From an uncultured Geobacteraceae bacterium (GTDB taxonomy: Bacteria > Desulfobacterota > Desulfuromonadia > Geobacterales > Pseudopelobacteraceae), in contig CAIRND010000375.1 of NCBI GenBank assembly GCA_903879825.1, forward strand, positions 1 to 9,041: DNA of 9,041 nucleotides, in the 5' to 3' direction. Position 1 is the first letter of the stretch. The number at the start of each line of letters is the position of its first letter. Made by a program: the position numbers and the translations under genes. Shown here in pieces: positions 1 to 6,957 of the stretch. Under the pieces are notes generated by a model, which saw only the letters and a list, made by a program, of their open reading frames with translations, did not search any database and was not told the DNA's origin.

Positions 1-1061
1 CTGCCGATGGTCGCCATGGCGCCTTTGTCAAAATAATGGAAAGGGGGCAGTGTCTTTCCCTGCTCGCGAGCAAGTATCATTTTAGCGGCATAATCACCCT
101 GCTGGCTTGCTACCGGTGCCATCATCGGCAATGGCACACCTTCTTGAAGCAGGCACGCCATATCTCCCACGACAAACACTTCTGGATGTCCTTTGACACT
201 GAGGTCTGGCTGCACAATAATTCTTCCGGCAGCGCCACATTCAACTCCCTGGATATAACCTGCCAGTTCTGCTGCCGCAACCCCGGCCGACCAAAACAGT
301 GTGTGTGAAGCAATTACAGTTCCTCCAAATAACTCAACTGATTGTGCCGTTGCTCCGACAACCCGGCTCTCAAGCTGAACCTCAACCCCCATCGCCCTCA
401 GCTTATCATGTGCATACTGGCGAAGATCACCTGGCATGGCAGTAAGTAGTGAATCACTTGCTTCTACAAGAATAATTCTGGTATCAGCAGCGGAAATTGA
501 GGGGAGATCTTGCGAGAGGACATATACTATCAATTCTCGTAGTGCTCCGGCAAACTCAACTCCGGTTGGCCCGCCGCCGACGATCACAAAAGTCAGTAAT
601 GCAGATCTTCGCTGCGGATCAGTCTCTCGGGAAGCTTTTTCAAACATAATCAAAATGTGGTTGCGCAAATCTTCTGCCTGATCAAGTCGTTTGAGATCGA
701 AAGCATGCGTTGCGACGCTCTCCATTCCGAAAAAATTGGTGCGACTGCCGGCGGCAACAACCAGATAATCGTACGGGACTGGACCTGCATCAGTGAGTAC
801 ACATTTTTCAGCCAGGTCGATACCACTGATTTCTGCAAGCAGAAAGGAAGCGCCCCGCCAATGACGGGTAATGCTGCGCAGTGGATAGGCTATTGCTTCC
901 TCTTCAAGTCCAGCGGTGGCTACCTGATAGAGAAGCGGTTGGAATAGATGGTAATTATTACGGTCAACCATTATTAATTCAACATCATTTCCTGCAAGAG
1001 CTTTTGCAGCCCGCAAGCCACCAAAACCCATACCGGCAATAACAACACGTTTTTTGGACAT
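1..1061 (-). CDS. ndh: Type II NADH dehydrogenase (NAD(P)/FAD-dependent oxidoreductase), 3' end cut by window edge
   Basis: Translating the minus strand from the ATG at 1061 gives 353 uninterrupted codons running off the left edge. The N-terminus is MSKKRVVIAGMGFGG, an FAD-binding Rossmann motif (GMGFGG, residues 10-15). The family signature YHLFQPLLYQVATAGL follows at about residues 37-52. A second dinucleotide-binding motif, VIVGGGPTGVEFAGAL (159-174), should bind NADH. VVGDMA (297-302) is the usual FAD-contacting GD motif, and ASQQAGYAA and DKGAMATIG lie near the visible end. These are hallmarks of NDH-2, a peripheral membrane flavoprotein that passes electrons from NADH to quinone without pumping protons. 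The family is usually about 400-440 residues, so the membrane-binding C-terminus is missing only because the window ends. An AAAGGTG ribosome-binding site lies about 7 bases before the start. It is divergent from the sensor-kinase operon. A related sulfide:quinone-type oxidoreductase is less likely given the YHLFQPLLYQVA block. Confidence 0.93.
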   Translation of the reverse strand, partial: MSKKRVVIAGMGFGGLRAAKALAGNDVELIMVDRNNYHLFQPLLYQVATAGLEEEAIAYPLRSITRHWRGASFLLAEISGIDLAEKCVLTDAGPVPYDYLVVAAGSRTNFFGMESVATHAFDLKRLDQAEDLRNHILIMFEKASRETDPQRRSALLTFVIVGGGPTGVEFAGALRELIVYVLSQDLPSISAADTRIILVEASDSLLTAMPGDLRQYAHDKLRAMGVEVQLESRVVGATAQSVELFGGTVIASHTLFWSAGVAAAELAGYIQGVECGAAGRIIVQPDLSVKGHPEVFVVGDMACLLQEGVPLPMMAPVASQQGDYAAKMILAREQGKTLPPFHYFDKGAMATIG

Positions 1062-1121
1062 GACAGGACACCTTTGGCAGTAAATTTGATTCAGAGCAAA
1101 AAGTCTGATAGCTGAGGCGGT

Positions 1122-1159
1122 TGCAATTCGCCTGAACATACCTTATAAACCGAATTGCA
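1122..1159. repeat. 9-bp inverted repeat flanking the ndh -10 region
   Basis: TGCAATTCG (1122-1130) and CGAATTGCA (1151-1159) are perfect inverted copies separated by 20 bp. On the minus strand one arm lies in the spacer of the predicted ndh promoter and the other just past the predicted transcription start, which suits a two-site operator for a dimeric repressor. The whole unit cannot form a hairpin in the ndh transcript, because the upstream arm would precede the start. The binding protein is unknown. Confidence 0.45.
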
Positions 1160-1170
1160 GTGAGAGGCAA
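1142..1170 (-). promoter_or_regulatory. Probable sigma70-type promoter of ndh
   Basis: Read on the minus strand, a -35 element TTGCCT (1165-1170) is followed after exactly 17 bp by a -10 element TATAAG (1142-1147). These match 4/6 and 5/6 of the consensus. The predicted start of transcription is near 1135, giving a leader of about 74 bases before the ndh start at 1061. One arm of the 9-bp inverted repeat at 1122-1159 sits inside the spacer, so binding there could block polymerase. This is a prediction from sequence only. Confidence 0.5.
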
Positions 1171-1196
1171 TTTTCAAATATGCCGTCACAACCAAT

Positions 1197-1223
1197 GAGA
1201 CAGCAGAAACAATCTTGTATACT
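1197..1223 (+). promoter_or_regulatory. Weak candidate promoter for the sensor kinase operon
   Basis: TATACT (1218-1223) matches the sigma70 -10 consensus at 5 of 6 positions. The only -35-like element is GAGACA (1197-1202, 4/6) with a short 15-bp spacer, so activator dependence or a different promoter is possible. The predicted transcription start is near 1230, giving a leader of about 64 bases that begins with the palindrome at 1233-1249. I looked for a sigma54 site (GG and GC 10 bp apart in the right context) in this intergenic region and saw none that fits. Confidence 0.28.
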
Positions 1224-1232
1224 TGCCACATT

Positions 1233-1249
1233 TTCACTTGTAAAGTGAA
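1233..1249. repeat. Palindrome TTCACTT-GTA-AAGTGAA upstream of the sensor kinase gene
   Basis: Perfect 7-bp arms with a 3-bp centre lie about 10 bp downstream of the candidate -10 TATACT and 45 bp before the kinase start. The size and symmetry fit an operator for a dimeric regulator. It might be an autoregulatory site for the operon's own response regulator, though nothing in the sequence proves that. As RNA it would be a short AU-rich stem with a 3-base loop and no U-tract, so it is unlikely to be a terminator. Confidence 0.5.
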
Positions 1250-1293
1250 GCAATCAGCATATTTTCCATGTTGGTTCAGATCACCGGGGTACA

Positions 1294-3249
1294 ATGAATT
1301 CTCTCGTTAACAAACTGAAGCTTCGTGGAAAACTGCTGGCGTTAGTATTGCCACTGGTAATTATTCCTATTTTTGTTGTGGCGGCGGTAATTGGCTATAT
1401 CGCCAATGAACAGGCCTATCGTGGCATTACCAAAACCAGTAAGGATGATCTTCAACACCTGTCTGAATTCTGCATAGACCTGCTCAGTTCTCATCATCAA
1501 CAGTTTGAAGTATATAAACTGGATAAAGCACGCAATCTCAATAATGAATTAGCAACACTCACCGCACTTTCATATAACCTCGTCACAGCAGAGCAGAACC
1601 TTCACTCAAGTGGTAAGCTTGATCTCAAATCAGCCAAGCACGAGGCGCAACAAGCGCTGAAAAAAATTAATGTTGGAGAAAGCGGTTATATTTACGCGAT
1701 GTCAAGTCGTGGTGATCTTGTTGCTCATATAGCTCGTGAAGGAGAAAACGTTTTTGATGAACGTGATGAAAACGGCCGGTTTTTCATTCGTGAAATGTGT
1801 ACTGCGGCCCGGGCCAGTAAAGAGGGAGAGACACTGTTTATAACCTATCCCTGGCGTAATGCTGTTCTTGGCGATGTAAAGCCCCGCACCAAAGTTGTCG
1901 CTTATAAATATTTTCGGGAATGGGATTGGATAATTGCGGCCGGAAGTTATCTGGACGAAACGATTGGGGATGCAGCTTTTGAACGCCAATCCTTTGCGAA
2001 GCTTAAAGAAAGCATTCGGGCCAAGAAGGTTGGTGCGAGTGGCTACATTTTCTGTATGGACAGCAAAGGTACTTTTACAATTCACCCCAATTCGGAAGGT
2101 AAAAACCTGATTAACTCCCAGGATTTGAACGGTAACAACTTCATCCAGGAGATGCGTAACAAGAAAAGTGGCTGGATTCGATACCCCTGGAAAAACAGTA
2201 CTGATTCGGCCGCCCGTATGAAAATTGTCCGCTATGAATATTTCGCACCATGGGACTGGATCGTCGCCGTGGGTTCATATGAAGATGAATTTTATCAGGA
2301 AGCCCACAAAATAAAGACTCATATCCTCGTCAGCATGGCGCTTTTGATTCTGGTAGTCGGAGCTGCTGCTACGGCACTGGTTTTTTGGGCTTCAACAATT
2401 TTCACCCGTCCGATCACACACATGATGTCTGTCATCAAGCGGGTCAAACGCGGAAATTTGGACGAACGGATGACGGTTAACGGTGAGGATGAACTGGCTG
2501 AAATGTGCAGCGCTTTCAATCGTATGACTGATATTATTCAGCGCAACAAAACAATTGAGACAAACCTTGCCCAACAGGGCAAAATGGCTTCACTGGGTGT
2601 GCTCTCATCGGGCGTTGCACACGAAATAAATAACCCGCTAGGAATTATTCTGGGCTATGCAGGATTTTTGGAAAGTAAAATGAGTGAAGATGACCCAAAT
2701 TATCAATACATCCACGAAATAAAGCGGGAAAGTAAGCGCTGCAAAAAAATTGTCCAGGATCTGCTTTCCTACGCCCGCACACCACGACCGACACTTGAAC
2801 CAACTGATATCAATGACCTACTCCAGCAGATTATCGATTTTGCCGCCAATCATACCGATATGCGCGGTATAACTATCCTTACCAATCTGGCTGACAATCT
2901 GCCTCTTGTTGAATTAGATGGCGATCAGATGCGCCAGGTAACAATTAATCTTATTCTTAACGCCGGCGGTGCCATGCCTGACGGAGGAAGCCTGACCGTT
3001 ACAACCGAGGCGGTCGATACCACTCATGTGCGCATTACATTCAGCGATAGCGGCAGTGGTATTCCGGCTGAGTCTCTGGAAAAGATTTTTGAACCATTCT
3101 ATACGACCAAAGCTCGCGGTACGGGATTGGGCCTGGCCATAACCCGGCAGATCATAGAACAGCATCATGGCGAGATTCACATTGACAGTACTGTCGGAAC
3201 GGGAACACGCGTTACCGTCATGCTGCCGACTGAGCGAGAGGAATTATAA
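1294..3249 (+). CDS. Membrane sensor histidine kinase with two tandem Cache domains and HAMP (NtrB-type)
   Basis: This is a 651-residue inner-membrane kinase. A transmembrane helix (about 13-37) and an extracytoplasmic region up to about 345 precede a second transmembrane helix (about 343-369), HAMP (about 370-420), HisKA and HATPase_c. The sensor region holds two Cache_2-like units. Unit 1 starts GESGYIYAMSSRG (127-139) and ends EWDWIIAAGSYLDE (209-222). Unit 2 starts GASGYIFCMDSKG (247-259), contains HPNSEGKNL, and ends PWDWIVAVGSYEDE (319-332). The H-box is SSGVAHEINNPLG, with the phospho-accepting His at 443. The N-box has NLILNAGGAM (Asn556), the G1 box DSGSG (585-589) and the G2 box GTGLGLA (609-615). 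It should bind a small extracellular ligand, possibly a carboxylate as in many Cache sensors (inference), and phosphorylate the downstream regulator. ATG at 1294 follows a modest GGGG Shine-Dalgarno. The gene ends directly against the next start codon. The NAGG in the N-box is a mild departure from usual NtrB relatives, but the catalytic residues are intact. Confidence 0.95.
   Translation: MNSLVNKLKLRGKLLALVLPLVIIPIFVVAAVIGYIANEQAYRGITKTSKDDLQHLSEFCIDLLSSHHQQFEVYKLDKARNLNNELATLTALSYNLVTAEQNLHSSGKLDLKSAKHEAQQALKKINVGESGYIYAMSSRGDLVAHIAREGENVFDERDENGRFFIREMCTAARASKEGETLFITYPWRNAVLGDVKPRTKVVAYKYFREWDWIIAAGSYLDETIGDAAFERQSFAKLKESIRAKKVGASGYIFCMDSKGTFTIHPNSEGKNLINSQDLNGNNFIQEMRNKKSGWIRYPWKNSTDSAARMKIVRYEYFAPWDWIVAVGSYEDEFYQEAHKIKTHILVSMALLILVVGAAATALVFWASTIFTRPITHMMSVIKRVKRGNLDERMTVNGEDELAEMCSAFNRMTDIIQRNKTIETNLAQQGKMASLGVLSSGVAHEINNPLGIILGYAGFLESKMSEDDPNYQYIHEIKRESKRCKKIVQDLLSYARTPRPTLEPTDINDLLQQIIDFAANHTDMRGITILTNLADNLPLVELDGDQMRQVTINLILNAGGAMPDGGSLTVTTEAVDTTHVRITFSDSGSGIPAESLEKIFEPFYTTKARGTGLGLAITRQIIEQHHGEIHIDSTVGTGTRVTVMLPTEREEL
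3236..3243 (+). promoter_or_regulatory. Ribosome-binding site supporting a GTG start
   Basis: GAGAGGAA inside the last codons of the kinase gene lies 6-7 bases before the GTG at 3250. The GTG immediately follows the kinase TAA. This spacing and the receiver-domain N-terminus (MTDKKRILLIDNE) make GTG the start and indicate translational coupling of kinase and regulator. Confidence 0.7.
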
Positions 3250-4641
3250 GTGACAGACAAAAAACGTATTTTACTTATTGATAATGAAGCGGGACTCTGC
3301 CGGATGATGGAGCAGATTCTATTGGATCATGACTATCTGGTGCGCTCGTACACCTCGCCTCAAAAAGCGGTTGAGGAATTCAAGGCTGCTGCGTGGGACC
3401 TGGTCATCAGCGACATAAAAATGCCGGGTATGAGTGGTATGGAAGTTTTGCAGGCAATTAAGGCCAAGCAACATGACATTCCGGTCATTATGATCACCGC
3501 CTATGCCACCGTTGAAATGTCGATTCAGGCGCTTCGCAAAGGTGCTTACGACATGCTGACCAAGCCGTTCGAGCCGGATGAGTTGGTTTACCGGGTAAAG
3601 AATGCACTGCAGCAACGGCATCTGCTCGAAGAGAATCGTGAACTACGGGCTGAACTTGAAAATAAGTTCCGTTTTGAAAACATAATTGGGTCCTGTGATG
3701 GCCTTAAAACAGTGCTGGAGCGTGTTGGAAAAGTTGCCGTACGCGATACATCTATTCTTGTCACCGGTGAATCAGGAACCGGCAAAGAGCTGATTGCACA
3801 AGCCATCCATTACAACTCTCCCCGCCGGGATAAAAGATTTGTTGCTATTAATTGCGGTGCTTTACCGGAAAATCTTCTGGAAAGCGAACTGTTCGGCTAT
3901 AAGAAAGGAGCATTTACCGGAGCGAACGAGAATCGCGCCGGCTTACTTGAAACGGCACGCGGCGGAACCCTCTTTCTTGATGAAGTAGGCAATTTGCCGA
4001 TGAATGTCCAAAAAACTCTGCTCCGTTTTCTCCAGGAGAAGGAGTTTAACCGCCTTGGTGATACAACACCTACTCGTGTTGATGTTCGGGTTTTGTCGGC
4101 TACCAACTCTGATCTGAAAGAAGCGATAAAAGCGGGAGCTTTTCGTGAAGATCTTTACTATCGCCTGAATGTAGTCAATATCCACCTTCCGCCGTTGCGG
4201 GATAGAACGAGCGATATACCGCTCCTTGCCGCCCACTTTATCATGCTCCAAAACCAGAAATTCAAAACAGCAATTAAAGGCTTTGACAGTGAAGCCCTGC
4301 GAATCTTGTGCACCTTTGACTGGCCGGGAAATATCCGGCAGCTTAAAAATGTGATTGAAGCATGTATGGCGGTGGAATCAGGGGAATATATTTCACGCGA
4401 TACACTGGCACAGTTTATTGAATCTGCTCCTGGCGGTAGCCCTGTTTCAAGTGTAGCCGGGCAGGTGGACCAGAATGTTCCCTACACCACAGCCCTGGAA
4501 CTTTTTGAAGCGGATTTATTGAAGGGCCTTTTAAAACGAAATAACGGTAATATCGACTCGGCAGCACGTGAAGCAGGTATGAATATGGTTACCATGTACC
4601 GCAAAATAAAGCGTTATGGCATCAGGAAGGAAGATTACTGA
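3250..4641 (+). CDS. NtrC-family sigma54-dependent response regulator
   Basis: This 463-residue protein has the full three-domain NtrC layout. The receiver domain (about 5-120) has acidic residues D11 and E13, phospho-acceptor D55 in LVISDIKMPG, T83 and K105 in LTKPF. The AAA+ sigma54-interaction domain (about 143-370) has Walker A GESGTGKE (173-180), an intact GAFTGA loop (220-225) for contacting sigma54, Walker B TLFLDEVG (240-247), the FREDLYYRLNV block (298-308) and WPGNIRQLKN (358-367). A Fis-type helix-turn-helix ends the protein (about 418-458, NNGNIDSAAREAGMN and VTMYRKIKRYGI). It should be phosphorylated by the kinase encoded just upstream and then drive ATP-dependent open-complex formation at sigma54 promoters. 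Translation starts at GTG. The second acidic position of the receiver pocket is Asn (IDNE rather than IDDE), a tolerated but less common variant. No clear sigma54 promoter lies in the intergenic regions here, so the regulon is probably outside the window. Confidence 0.96.
   Translation: MTDKKRILLIDNEAGLCRMMEQILLDHDYLVRSYTSPQKAVEEFKAAAWDLVISDIKMPGMSGMEVLQAIKAKQHDIPVIMITAYATVEMSIQALRKGAYDMLTKPFEPDELVYRVKNALQQRHLLEENRELRAELENKFRFENIIGSCDGLKTVLERVGKVAVRDTSILVTGESGTGKELIAQAIHYNSPRRDKRFVAINCGALPENLLESELFGYKKGAFTGANENRAGLLETARGGTLFLDEVGNLPMNVQKTLLRFLQEKEFNRLGDTTPTRVDVRVLSATNSDLKEAIKAGAFREDLYYRLNVVNIHLPPLRDRTSDIPLLAAHFIMLQNQKFKTAIKGFDSEALRILCTFDWPGNIRQLKNVIEACMAVESGEYISRDTLAQFIESAPGGSPVSSVAGQVDQNVPYTTALELFEADLLKGLLKRNNGNIDSAAREAGMNMVTMYRKIKRYGIRKEDY
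4624..4631 (+). promoter_or_regulatory. Ribosome-binding site fixing the methyltransferase start at 4643
   Basis: AGGAAGGA within the last codons of the response regulator lies 11 bases before the ATG at 4643. The alternative in-frame ATG at 4616 lies upstream of this site and would add nine residues unlike the family's N-terminus. The 4643 start gives MEADRIKWNSRFES, resembling the usual W-x-x-R-[FY] opening of this methyltransferase group. Confidence 0.6.
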
Positions 4642-4642
4642 C

Positions 4643-5218
4643 ATGGAAGCTGACAGAATTAAATGGAATAGTCGTTTTGAATCACAGGATTCTTTTCTTG
4701 GTGAGCGCCCCTCTCCTTTTTTGTCGCGTGAGATCGAAAGAATAATAAGTTTGACCCCCGGTTTTGACGCATTGGATATTGCCTGCGGCGAAGGTCGAAA
4801 TAGTTTGTTCCTGGCTCAACACGGATTTAAGACGACGGGGCTTGATATCTCGGATATTGGGCTTGCTAAGGGACGTAAGCGGGCAGAAATAAATGGGCTG
4901 GATGTTGATTTTCGGAGGGTTGATCTTGATTCACATATTATTGAAGGAACATACGATCTGATCCTCAATTTCAATTTTCTGCTGAGGGAATTGATACCCG
5001 GTGAAGTTGCAGCATTACATCCGGGCGGTCTCCTGCTTTTTGATACAATCATGGCCTCGGAACAGCTCCTGCAAAATCATAGCGCGGCTTATCTGTTACA
5101 ACCGGGAGAATTGGTTAAACTTTTCGAAACATATAATGGTGAAATTCTCTTTTCGGAGGAGAGCACCATCGGTGAAATGCCGACTGCCCGCCTCCTCTTT
5201 AAGAAAACTAAGCCGTAG
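4643..5218 (+). CDS. Class I SAM-dependent methyltransferase (TehB-like small methyltransferase)
   Basis: This 191-residue protein has a Rossmann-type methyltransferase fold. It opens with KWNSRFES (7-14), like the W-x-x-R-[FY] start of TehB/UbiE-like small methyltransferases. Motif I is ALDIACGEGRNS (43-54), the SAM-binding glycine loop. GLDIS (66-70) carries the acidic residue expected to hold the ribose. FRRVDLD (90-96) and YDLILNFNFLL (104-114) correspond to the following strands, and HPGGLLLFDT (126-135) to the conserved post-motif strand. No membrane segment or extra domain is present, so it is a soluble enzyme. The substrate cannot be read from sequence: tellurite, a small metabolite or a quinone-like molecule are all possible. 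The start is one base after the regulator stop, so it is almost certainly translated from the same mRNA as the kinase and regulator. Its last 11 bases overlap the end of the convergent acyl-CoA ligase gene. Confidence 0.88.
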   Translation: MEADRIKWNSRFESQDSFLGERPSPFLSREIERIISLTPGFDALDIACGEGRNSLFLAQHGFKTTGLDISDIGLAKGRKRAEINGLDVDFRRVDLDSHIIEGTYDLILNFNFLLRELIPGEVAALHPGGLLLFDTIMASEQLLQNHSAAYLLQPGELVKLFETYNGEILFSEESTIGEMPTARLLFKKTKP

Positions 5219-6866
5219 TCCCAATCTCCTCCAACTGAAGCTCCTTGATCGCCATTTCCCGCATTTTAAATTTCTGAATTTTTCCGGAAGCGGTCATCGG
5301 ATAACCCTCAACGAATGTCACATATTTAGGGATTTTGTAGTTGGCGATTTTGTCACGACAGAAATCCCTTACCTCTTCTTCACTCATCTCCACCCCTTTT
5401 TTGAGGATAATGGCGGCCATAACCTGCTCTCCGTATTTTTTATCAGGGACGCCGTAGACCTGTATGTCTGAAACCTTGGGGTGGGTGTAGAGGAATTCTT
5501 CGATTTCGCGCGGGTAGATATTTTCTCCGCCCCGAATGATCATCTGTTTGATCCGCCCGGTGATTTTGCAATAGCCGTTTTCATCCATGATAGCCAGATC
5601 GCCTGTGTGTAGCCAGCGATCAACGTCTATGGCACGGGCGGTTTCATCGGGCATTTTGTAGTAGCCTTTCATGACATGGTAACCGCGAGTGCAGAGTTCT
5701 CCCTGCTTGCCGGGGGGAAGGGTTGCACCGGATTCAATATCAACAATCTTGACTTCGACATCGGGGAGCGAGCGACCGACAGTGGCAACGCGCAGTTCGA
5801 CAGGATCATCGGTGCGGGTCTGGGTGATGACGGGGGATGATTCCGTCTGTCCGTAGGCGATGGTGATTTCGCTGGCGTGCATCAAAGATATTACTTTTTT
5901 CATGACTTCCGTCGGGCAGGGAGAACCGGCCATAATACCGCTACGCAGGCTGCGGAGATCAAAGGTGGCAAAATCGGGGTGTTCAAGTTCGGCAATAAAC
6001 ATGGTCGGTACGCCGTGAACAGCGGTACATTTTTCCTTCTCGATCGTCTGCAAAACTTTGAGCGGGTCGAATATTTCTACGGGGACCATGGTAGAACCAT
6101 GGGTGACACAGGCAAGTACAGCGAGGACGCAGCCAAAACAGTGGAAGAATGGTACCGGAATACAGAGACGGTCTTTTTCAGTAAATTTCATGCATTCGCC
6201 GATATTATAGCCGTTGTTGACAATATTGTAGTGGCTCAGCATAACCCCTTTGGGGAAACCGGTGGTACCGGAGGTGTACTGCATATTAATGGTGTCGTGG
6301 CAGTCCAGGGTTGCCTCAACTGCCGCCAGTTCGGCGTCTGACACCCCCTCCCCCCTTGTGATGATACTGTCGAAATTGATCATTCCGGCTGGAGTATCAT
6401 TGCCAATGTAAATGATGTTTTTTAAGTAGGACAGTTGAGGACTATCAAGTTTTCCCGGTTCAAAACTGGCCAATCCAGGAACGACCCCGGCGAGGGTTTC
6501 TACGTAGTTGGTGTCTTTAAAAGATCCAACCATAAAAAGCGAAGTGGAGTCAGACTGATTAAGAATGTATTCGAGTTCAGCTGATTTGTAGCTGGTATTT
6601 ACCGTGACGAGAACAGCTCCTATTTTGGCGGAGGCAAATTGCAGCAGTAACCATTCTGGAACGTTATATGCCCAAATGGCAATATTATCGCCCTTTTTGA
6701 TGCCGAGCTTCATTAGGCCTTTCGCTATCTGACGACAGATGTCGTTAAACTGTTTGTAGCTGTAACGCAGGGCACGCTCCGGATAGACCATGGCTTCGTT
6801 GTCGGGATAGCGACGCGCCATCTCGTCCAGAAGGTTGCCAACAGTGTTGTTACGTTGGTTCGACAT
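5208..6866 (-). CDS. AMP-forming fatty acyl-CoA ligase (acyl-CoA synthetase, ANL superfamily)
   Basis: This 552-residue enzyme has all core motifs of adenylate-forming ligases. They are the P-loop YTSGTTGFPKG (197-207), AYGQTE (337-342), the ATP ribose-binding WLHTGD (418-423), the hinge GRIKQMIIRGGENIYP (437-452), and the catalytic lysine in TASGKIQKFK (K529). The length is normal. It should activate a carboxylic acid to an acyl-AMP and then transfer it to CoA. Similarity in style is closest to medium- or long-chain fatty acyl-CoA synthetases of the FadD/AcsM type, but the acid is not determined by the sequence. No signal peptide is seen, so it acts in the cytoplasm or at the inner face of the membrane. 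ATG at 6866 is preceded by a strong GGAGGA site only 4 bases away. It diverges from the DUF294-like gene. Its 3' end overlaps the methyltransferase gene by 11 bp on the opposite strand. Confidence 0.94.
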   Translation of the reverse strand: MSNQRNNTVGNLLDEMARRYPDNEAMVYPERALRYSYKQFNDICRQIAKGLMKLGIKKGDNIAIWAYNVPEWLLLQFASAKIGAVLVTVNTSYKSAELEYILNQSDSTSLFMVGSFKDTNYVETLAGVVPGLASFEPGKLDSPQLSYLKNIIYIGNDTPAGMINFDSIITRGEGVSDAELAAVEATLDCHDTINMQYTSGTTGFPKGVMLSHYNIVNNGYNIGECMKFTEKDRLCIPVPFFHCFGCVLAVLACVTHGSTMVPVEIFDPLKVLQTIEKEKCTAVHGVPTMFIAELEHPDFATFDLRSLRSGIMAGSPCPTEVMKKVISLMHASEITIAYGQTESSPVITQTRTDDPVELRVATVGRSLPDVEVKIVDIESGATLPPGKQGELCTRGYHVMKGYYKMPDETARAIDVDRWLHTGDLAIMDENGYCKITGRIKQMIIRGGENIYPREIEEFLYTHPKVSDIQVYGVPDKKYGEQVMAAIILKKGVEMSEEEVRDFCRDKIANYKIPKYVTFVEGYPMTASGKIQKFKMREMAIKELQLEEIGTTA

Positions 6867-6923
6867 GAAATCCTCCGAAGGCTAATTGAATAATTGATTA
6901 TCCTATCGCATACCTTTATAAAA

Positions 6924-6952
6924 ATAACAACGAAAGACAGAATATCTATCAA
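6924..6952 (-). promoter_or_regulatory. Candidate sigma70 promoter of the acyl-CoA ligase
   Basis: On the minus strand TTGATA (6947-6952, 5/6 to the -35 consensus) is followed after exactly 17 bp by TGTTAT (6924-6929, 4/6 to the -10 consensus). The predicted start is near 6917, giving a leader of about 50 bases. The palindrome at 6958-6972 lies only 5 bp upstream of this -35. The region is AT-rich, so another nearby -10 remains possible. Confidence 0.4.
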
Positions 6953-6957
6953 AGGTT

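Noticed and set aside
36..947. Several plus-strand open frames (36-308, 436-681, 657-947)
   Set aside because: All are antisense to the continuous ndh frame, which carries both dinucleotide-binding motifs and the family signatures.
1075..1090. TGGCAG-N5-TTGAT resembling a sigma54 promoter on the plus strand
   Set aside because: The -12 element lacks the essential GC (it reads GA), and the site lies in the ndh leader over 200 bp from the kinase start.
4616..4642. Alternative upstream ATG for the methyltransferase at 4616
   Set aside because: It would overlap the regulator by 26 bases, has no ribosome-binding site of its own, and adds residues not expected for the family. The AGGAAGGA site serves 4643.
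5001..5471. Plus-strand open frame of 156 codons spanning the methyltransferase/ligase junction
   Set aside because: It lies out of frame over the methyltransferase and antisense to the ligase, both of which have strong motifs. Its translation has no recognisable domain and no ribosome-binding site.
6085..6102. CCATGG-TAGAA-CCATGG repeat
   Set aside because: It sits inside the ligase coding sequence and encodes a normal part of the protein. Two copies of a self-palindromic hexamer are unremarkable.
5877..6341. Plus-strand open frame of 154 codons inside the acyl-CoA ligase region
   Set aside because: It is antisense to the ligase core including the P-loop. Its composition looks like a shadow of the real gene.
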